The notes under the pieces: model-generated
Told to the model about the DNA's origin: nothing
Database searches by the model: none
What the model saw: only the letters and a program-made list of their open reading frames with translations
Made by a program: the position numbers and the translations under genes
NCBI RefSeq assembly: GCF_037652055.1
Contig: NZ_JBBKAH010000004.1
Span: 1-64,000 of the forward strand
Direction: 5' to 3'
DNA from: Pelagibius sp037652055
GTDB taxonomy: Bacteria; Pseudomonadota; Alphaproteobacteria; Kiloniellales; Kiloniellaceae
DNA: 64,000 nucleotides
Part shown: one piece after another, positions 59,147 to 64,000 of the stretch
Position numbering within the stretch: position 1 is the first letter of the stretch
Layout: every line of letters begins with the position of its first letter

Positions 59147-60935
59147 GCCCGAAGCGCTGCATCTTGTTGTAGAGGGTCTTGCGCGACATCCCCAGGCTCT
59201 CGGCGGTGCGGCTGCGGTTGAAGCCGTGGCGCCACAGGGCATCGACGATACGGTCCTTCTCGCCGCGGGTGTCACCGCTGCCCGGGTTCGCTCCCTGCAC
59301 CAGCGGCAGCAATTGCTTCAGCTGGATCGGCCCGTTGTCGCGCCGCCCGGCGAGCTGGCCCAGCAGGTTGTGTAGTTCGGCCTCGTTCTGTGGCCAGTCG
59401 TGCGCGGTCAGCCGTTTCATGGCGGCCGCGGTGAAGTCCTTGCGCCGAGGCAGGCCACCCCCTTGAGCCTCCGCGAAGTCCTCGATGAGGGCAGGCAGGT
59501 CGTCGACACGGTCGCGCAGGGGCGGCGGCGCCAGGGTCCAGCCTTCGAACAGCAAGGCCAGCTCGGGAGCTAGGCCGATGCCGGCGGCGCCCTCGCTGCC
59601 GCGGCCCCGGCTCACCAGTACCAGGCGCGGGGCCACCTTGTATTGCCGGCGCGATCCGAGTGCGGCGAAGGTGCCGTCGCGCAGCGCCGCGGCAAGGCGG
59701 CGTTGCAGGGCGGTCGGCAGCTGTTCCGGCGCCTGCAGCACCACCAGGTCGAGATTGTCATCGGCCAGGGCCGGCCGCGCCGCGGCACCGGACTCGCCCG
59801 GGCCGAACAGCAGGCGACGGGCCTTGGCGGGGTAGTCCTCACCTTGTGGGTCGATGGTCAGCACGGCGGGGCGGCCGCGGCGTGTACCGCGCTGCGCCAG
59901 CGCGGTGAGGCTCGGGCGGGTCGGACTGCCGGGCTCCAGCAACAGCAAAAGAGGCGCCGTGGTGCCGGACAGTCCCTGCAGGCGACGCAGGTAGTCCAGC
60001 TGGACCGGCGCGCGACCGACAAATCCAAAGCGCTGTCCCCAGGCGACGAGACGGGCGCTTTGGCTTTCCAGGGCCGCCCGCCGGCGGCTGGCCTGCCGGT
60101 AGCCGCTGATCTGGTCGGCGACCGAGACTTCGAGGGGCAGCCGCTCGATCGTCGAGCCGCCGACGTAGCCGTCGATCGGCGCGAGGTTGGTGATGCGTCC
60201 CAGATCGTCGGCGGTGACGATAGGCCCTCCCTCCAGCAGAAAGCGGACGCCGGGATGAATGCGCTTGATCAGGCGGCCGATCTCGCGCGCCGCGCTGGCG
60301 ACTTCCTCCAGGGAGGAGCGCGTGCGGTGGCCCATGGCGCCACCGACGTTCCAGCCCAGGTTCAAGCAGATAAGGTCTAGCCCGGCGTCGGCGGCGAGGC
60401 GCGCCTGGGTGCGGGTGGCGCAGTAGAACATCGAGGTCAGACCGCGGTCCTGCACCGCCCGCAGCACCTCGACCTCGCGTTCGATGCCACGGCCGGCGCG
60501 CGACAGCAGCTGCTGCATGGCATGGGAAAAGTGCATGCAGCTCGGGAAGTTGACGGCACCGGCAAAGCCCATCTGCTGCACGCGCGCGGCGATGGCATCG
60601 GGGTCGCACTCAGCCTCCCAGACGTTGACGCCCAGCAGAATGGGGATACGGCAGAGGGCGAGCAGCTCGCGGCGCGCGAAGTCTTCGGTAAGCGGACCGG
60701 CATCGAAGATCGGCAGCATGCAGGCGATGGAGGGTGCCCCCATGTTGCGCAGCCGCCCGGCATTGATCGCCAGCAGGAAGTCGGCGCCGCCGCGCTCGGC
60801 GGCCAGCGCGGTATTGCCTGAACCGATGGCCGCACCGATCAGGAAACTTCCCGCAGGAATGGCTCTTGTGGACAGGTTGGACCCCGTATCAGTGGTCGCC
60901 ACCGGCAAGTCGCGCTTCCCCCTCTTCCGCTGCAC
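59136..60935 (-). CDS. Transcriptional regulator: PEP-hydrolase domain, degenerate AAA+ region, Fis-type HTH
   Basis: 599 residues. Residues about 20-290 form a PEP-hydrolase TIM barrel (IGAAIGSGNTALAAERGGAD; MGFAGAVNFPSCMHFSHAMQ; LEGGPIVTADD). The middle (about 320-530) is like a sigma-54-dependent AAA+ activator but no Walker A or GAFTGA loop is visible, so it probably does not drive sigma-54. The end is a Fis-type helix-turn-helix (ESLGMSRKTLYNKMQRFGL). It likely senses a small molecule with the barrel and controls the adjacent operon. The start at 60935 is a GTG with no clear ribosome site and may be wrong. Confidence 0.83.
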   Translation of the reverse strand: MQRKRGKRDLPVATTDTGSNLSTRAIPAGSFLIGAAIGSGNTALAAERGGADFLLAINAGRLRNMGAPSIACMLPIFDAGPLTEDFARRELLALCRIPILLGVNVWEAECDPDAIAARVQQMGFAGAVNFPSCMHFSHAMQQLLSRAGRGIEREVEVLRAVQDRGLTSMFYCATRTQARLAADAGLDLICLNLGWNVGGAMGHRTRSSLEEVASAAREIGRLIKRIHPGVRFLLEGGPIVTADDLGRITNLAPIDGYVGGSTIERLPLEVSVADQISGYRQASRRRAALESQSARLVAWGQRFGFVGRAPVQLDYLRRLQGLSGTTAPLLLLLEPGSPTRPSLTALAQRGTRRGRPAVLTIDPQGEDYPAKARRLLFGPGESGAAARPALADDNLDLVVLQAPEQLPTALQRRLAAALRDGTFAALGSRRQYKVAPRLVLVSRGRGSEGAAGIGLAPELALLFEGWTLAPPPLRDRVDDLPALIEDFAEAQGGGLPRRKDFTAAAMKRLTAHDWPQNEAELHNLLGQLAGRRDNGPIQLKQLLPLVQGANPGSGDTRGEKDRIVDALWRHGFNRSRTAESLGMSRKTLYNKMQRFGLRG

Positions 60936-61146
60936 CTGCGCCGACTACGAGAATAGCAAACCGTGACCGGGCTCCAACAACAAGCCGCGCTGGGACGCTC
61001 GGAAATTGGCTTGGGTTCACACTGGTTTCCACTCTCTCTGATAAACTATTGGAATGATTGAGATGGAATGAGACAGTAAAAGTGGAAACCACGCTTTGTT
61101 AACCCATTGAAAAAAATGCAAAATGCGATTTCTCGGTTCTCCCGCC
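60936..61146. other. AT-richer intergenic region before the tRNA fragment
   Basis: No gene is seen. The stretch 61100-61135 is AT-rich. The expected 5' half of a tRNA-Arg (acceptor GCGCCCG and D-arm) is not present here, showing that the tRNA next to it is truncated. Confidence 0.45.
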
Positions 61147-61196
61147 TCTGACTACGGATCAGAAGGTTAGGAGTTCGAATCTTCTCGGGCGCACCA
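61147..61196 (+). tRNA. Truncated 3' part of tRNA-Arg(ACG), probable attachment site
   Basis: From the anticodon stem onward the tRNA is intact: TCTGA/TCAGA stem with loop CTACGGA (anticodon ACG), T arm AGGAG/CTTCT with loop TTCGAAT, acceptor strand CGGGCGC, discriminator A and encoded CCA ending at 61196. The acceptor 5' strand and D-arm are missing, so it cannot fold. A tRNA 3' half left alone is the usual scar of an element that integrated into the gene. No integrase gene is in the window. Confidence 0.75.
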
Positions 61197-61597
61197 TAAC
61201 TCCCTGAAAAACAAAATCGAATTAGCCCAGGAAGATAAGTGGTTTCCACTTTTTCCTGCAGTGGTTTTCTTATTTCCCGATTCAGCTCCGTGCAGATGGC
61301 GGAGCGGGTCTTCGCTCGACGACCTGGGCTTTGCAGGCGCGGGGCGGTCGTGGCCGTGAACGTACGGTCGTAGGGTGCGCACTTCACTGGCCGATGGGTA
61401 TCAAAGGAAGCCGCGCCGACTTGTGAGATCCTATCAAGGGCATCAGCGCTCTGCGGCGAACACCCGGGTCGGGACGTCCGCTTAACTGCCCGAAGCGGCT
61501 GCTATGCCGCGCTGTGTCGAACCGCCGCTTTTGACCCAAAGCGGAAATTCCGGACAACCATTAGTCTTTTTGCCGCGACGTTTGCCAAAGAACTCTC
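61197..61597. other. Intergenic region after the tRNA fragment
   Basis: No credible gene. A perfect 7-bp palindromic hairpin with a 6-base loop lies at 61525-61544 (CCGCTTT/AAAGCGG), of the type found repeated in intergenic DNA of related bacteria. Confidence 0.45.
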
Positions 61598-61984
61598 TTA
61601 CTTACCGGAGTTCGGCTCGAACTTCCGTTTAAGTTCGAGATAGGTCTCGCGTTGCATTTCGAGGATCTCTTCATCTGTAAATGGATTTTCTTGAACCTCC
61701 CGGTCACTCCGGTAACGCTTCTTCGGAGCATCCGCTTTTGAGACATCAAGCAGTCGGATGGTTACCTCGTCGCCAACGGAAAGGCGCAATCTTTCCCACC
61801 GCACGTGTTCGCGCTGCCCTTCGACTTTAATCAAAGCAAGACCACGGACACTTATTTCAAGGTCGTCATCTGCGCTCTCCTCTTGAGCACGACGCGCAGA
61901 TAGAATCGCACTAAGGATCTCCCAGTCCTCAAAGCCGGCGAGCACTTTGGTTTCGCCGTTCAGAAGTATTTCGAATGCAAGCAT
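61598..61984 (-). CDS. Small conserved protein of unknown function
   Basis: 128 residues from the ATG at 61984 (MLAFEILLNGETKVLAGFED); AGAGAG lies upstream. The layout resembles a family I have seen annotated only as hypothetical: N-terminal strand pair, DWEILSAILSARRA, a middle LSVGDEVTIRLLDV and a charged C-terminus. No catalytic motif is evident. It is next to a tRNA scar, so it may be mobile cargo. The frame could start at 62062, but the extra 26 residues look unlike protein. Confidence 0.55.
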   Translation of the reverse strand: MLAFEILLNGETKVLAGFEDWEILSAILSARRAQEESADDDLEISVRGLALIKVEGQREHVRWERLRLSVGDEVTIRLLDVSKADAPKKRYRSDREVQENPFTDEEILEMQRETYLELKRKFEPNSGK

Positions 61985-62086
61985 TGCGGCCGGCTCTCTT
62001 TGTTCAACGTCAACGAACTTAAAAGCTTGACGAACCTTACGGTAAGCGAGGCAACCCAACAATCATGGGATCTTGATGTCTCCTCC

Positions 62087-62200
62087 TGGCACATCCCGGA
62101 CATCAGGGTTCAGGCAGGGCATGTCCGCTCTGCCTCGGCAAGGCGACATTGGAACTCAAGCTACCGAAATTATCAACTGAGGCACCCTTAGCGGACCTGG
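62087..62200 (+). repeat. Dispersed repeat, copy C
   Basis: About 114 bp, starts TGGCACATCCCGGACATC and ends ACCCTTAGCGGACCTGG. It aligns with copies at 11669 and 25933. The rest of the gap 61985-62356 shows no gene. Confidence 0.6.
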
Positions 62201-62356
62201 ATAATCAAGTGCGAGGGCGCTTCGTGACGCTCAAGCGACAATGAGTTGTCCACTTGTCCGAAGAAGAGAAGGGCGTAACGCAAAGTAACGTATCCATTGC
62301 GCGGATACTCTGTTGAGTACACCTCTGCGAATCCGCCCGCGGCTTCGGTTACCGAT

Positions 62357-64000
62357 CTAGTCGACGACAATGTTGTCGCTCAAGCTGGCCACACTCACGT
62401 TCTCGAATGTTACGATCTGAATTCCGTCGAAGGGGTCGCTGCCCGCGGCGCTGCCATCGAGGTCGACGAAGATGTCGACATTGGCACCGTCCTGGAACAG
62501 GTCGACATACCCCTGCGCAATCGCCTCAGACAAGGTGGTGCCGGAAAAAGTGCCGGTATCGAGCAAGTCCGACAGGCTGATCAGATCGCCGCCGGCATTC
62601 GGAGCAGAGGTATCGAAACCGGTGACGGTGTCACCTGCGTCGGCTGCGTCACTGAAAGCCACGGTATCGGTTTCTCCATCGCCCAGCAGAAAGATTCTGT
62701 CTGTACCGATGCCGCCGCGGATCAGGTCGCTACCGGTGCCGTCATGGATCGTATCTGGGCCGGTCCCTCCATCCAGGGTGTCGTCGCCGCTGCCGCCATG
62801 GAGGAGATCGCTGCCAGCGCCGCCAACTATCATATCGTCGCCACCCTGGCCCAGGATGCTGTCGTTGCCTTCGCCGCCTTCAATCCAGTCGGACTCGCCG
62901 AATGTGCCGATCGCAAGACGTGCACCTTCAGCATCGGGACCTTCACCGAACAGAACGAGCTCAACGTAGGCGAGATCGCTGCCGTCGAAGTCCGGATCCA
63001 CCAGGAGGGTGTCGCCGAAAATGTAGTCGTCGCCGCTGCCGCCGAGAATTACGTCCTCACCGAAGCTTTCGTCGCTTGGAAAGAGGCGGGAGAAGATGAG
63101 GTCGACCTTGCTGACGTCGTCGACCACGGTCACTTGGCCGCCGTTGCCGATTGCTCCTGTCTCGACTTCACCGAGCTGGTCCGCGGAGAAGGTCGATCCG
63201 CTGCCGAAGCCGAAGGCTTCGATGGTCAGGTTCGAGATCTCCGGGGGCACCGTGCCGTTGGGGCCGTGGTCGTAGAGGTCGGCAAAGAGCGAAGCCGAGG
63301 GGTTGTAGCCATTGCTGTCGACACCATCGCTGAGGACGAGGATGAAGTTCTCCGACCCAAGATGGCGTTCGTTTTCCAGCAGCCAGCTCGCCGCGGCGGC
63401 CAGCGGCGGCTCGAACTGCGTACCGCCCGAAGTGGTCAGGCCGCTGATCGCTGCCGCCAGATCGGGATCGTCTGCGCGGGCGAACTCCAGACTCTGGGAA
63501 TTGATGGCCGCACCACTGAACGGGACGACCTTGATATTCACAACCCCCGCGAAGCCGGCGTCGATGATCTGCTGATTGAGGGTGAGGAAGGCTTCCTTGG
63601 CCAGGTCCAGGCGGGACTTCTCCCCAACCTCGGGGTTGGTGCCGTCGATAGCGAGGGACATCGAGCCGGAAACGTCGATCGCGTAGACAAGATTGAAGGA
63701 CGGAATCGGGCCAGCGACGACGTTGTCGCCAATCAAGAGATCGCCGGAACCGTTGAAGATCGCCACGCTGCCTTCGAGATGCTCCTGGCCGCCGATCAGG
63801 ATGTCGTCGCCGGAATTGCCGATCAGGATGTCTGATCCGTCCACATCGACCAACAGGTCAGCGCCCTTGCCGCCTTCGAGACGGTCATTGCCGGCATCGC
63901 CGAAGAGGAAGTCATTGTGGCCGCCACCCCGTAGCAGGTTGCTGTCGGCATCGCCGAAGAGAAAGTCCTGGCCGCTGCCGCCGTTCAGGGTGTCTCCGTC
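62357..64000 (-). CDS. RTX protein with a von Willebrand A domain (partial, runs off the right edge)
   Basis: The frame is open through the window edge, giving at least 547 codons. Reading inward: canonical RTX repeats (GGSGQDFLFGDADSNLL), a VWA domain with MIDAS DVSGSMS and ILVLSDGVDSN, more RTX repeats (GEGNDSILGQGGDD), and a C-terminal secretion region with a LISLSDLLDTG motif ending DNIVVD. Such proteins are exported by type I secretion and act as adhesins or in extracellular matrices. The 5' end, and any N-terminal domain, is outside the window. Confidence 0.88.
   Translation of the reverse strand, partial: DGDTLNGGSGQDFLFGDADSNLLRGGGHNDFLFGDAGNDRLEGGKGADLLVDVDGSDILIGNSGDDILIGGQEHLEGSVAIFNGSGDLLIGDNVVAGPIPSFNLVYAIDVSGSMSLAIDGTNPEVGEKSRLDLAKEAFLTLNQQIIDAGFAGVVNIKVVPFSGAAINSQSLEFARADDPDLAAAISGLTTSGGTQFEPPLAAAASWLLENERHLGSENFILVLSDGVDSNGYNPSASLFADLYDHGPNGTVPPEISNLTIEAFGFGSGSTFSADQLGEVETGAIGNGGQVTVVDDVSKVDLIFSRLFPSDESFGEDVILGGSGDDYIFGDTLLVDPDFDGSDLAYVELVLFGEGPDAEGARLAIGTFGESDWIEGGEGNDSILGQGGDDMIVGGAGSDLLHGGSGDDTLDGGTGPDTIHDGTGSDLIRGGIGTDRIFLLGDGETDTVAFSDAADAGDTVTGFDTSAPNAGGDLISLSDLLDTGTFSGTTLSEAIAQGYVDLFQDGANVDIFVDLDGSAAGSDPFDGIQIVTFENVSVASLSDNIVVD

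Noticed and set aside
61046..61387. Reverse-strand frame with an EKIRTPNLLIRSQ peptide
   Set aside because: This is the antisense translation of the tRNA-Arg fragment, a known kind of false gene call.

Overview
The window is GC-rich and densely coded. It reads as an alphaproteobacterium, possibly Rhodospirillales-like: it has NasT/NasS nitrate control, a siroheme-linked nirBD-nasA-cysG operon, alphaproteobacterial-style palindromic repeats and a tRNA-Arg(ACG) remnant of the alphaproteobacterial type. The taxonomy is inference from gene content, not a measured placement.

Region 1 (1-11349) is a type I secretion locus. It holds the tail of one RTX protein, a complete RTX protein with an N-terminal phosphodiesterase domain and Ig-like domains, an ABC exporter and membrane-fusion protein (no outer-membrane channel gene is in the window), and a 1257-residue secreted protein built from 24 unusual units carrying an LAGDALA-like signature. 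A second RTX region, a von Willebrand A/RTX protein running off the right edge (62357-64000), sits at the other end.

Region 2 (11350-12379) is a scar zone: the 3' end of a short-chain dehydrogenase gene, one copy of a dispersed repeat, and other decayed sequence.

Region 3 (12380-25883, + strand) is nitrate assimilation. The antiterminator NasT and the cytosolic nitrate sensor NasS precede a leader with a textbook ANTAR hairpin overlapping an intrinsic terminator. Then come nrtA, nrtB, a fused double-ATPase nrtCD, nirB, nirD, nasA and cysG, many overlapping.

Region 4 (44372 down to 26337, - strand) is an amide/urea utilisation superoperon. An AmiC-type cytosolic sensor and an AmiR-type ANTAR protein precede a second ANTAR leader-terminator, then urtABCDE, ureE, ureF, fused ureAB, ureC, ureG, ureD, an amidase-signature amidase, an AmiE aliphatic amidase, and a MoxR-type ATPase plus VWA partner. 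Regions 3 and 4 use the same logic: a cytosolic relative of the transporter's binding protein (NasS for NrtA, AmiC for UrtA) controls an RNA-binding ANTAR protein, which opens a terminator in front of that transporter. The two nitrogen operons converge near 26 kb.

Region 5 (58139 down to 44693, - strand, with divergent and convergent partners to 60935) is a branched-chain-amino-acid-type ABC importer of unknown substrate. Its last ATPase is fused to a Tm-1-like (UPF0261) domain, followed by a PEP-hydrolase-family TIM barrel, a long flotillin, two SRPBCC proteins (one fused to a quinone oxidoreductase), an alpha/beta hydrolase and an amidohydrolase. Two more genes with the PEP-hydrolase fold flank it: a divergent stand-alone copy and a regulator carrying the fold in front of a degenerate AAA+ region and a Fis-type helix-turn-helix. 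This is the least characterised system in the window.

Region 6 (60936-62356) carries a truncated tRNA-Arg 3' half (likely an integration scar), a small conserved unknown gene and another copy of the dispersed repeat.
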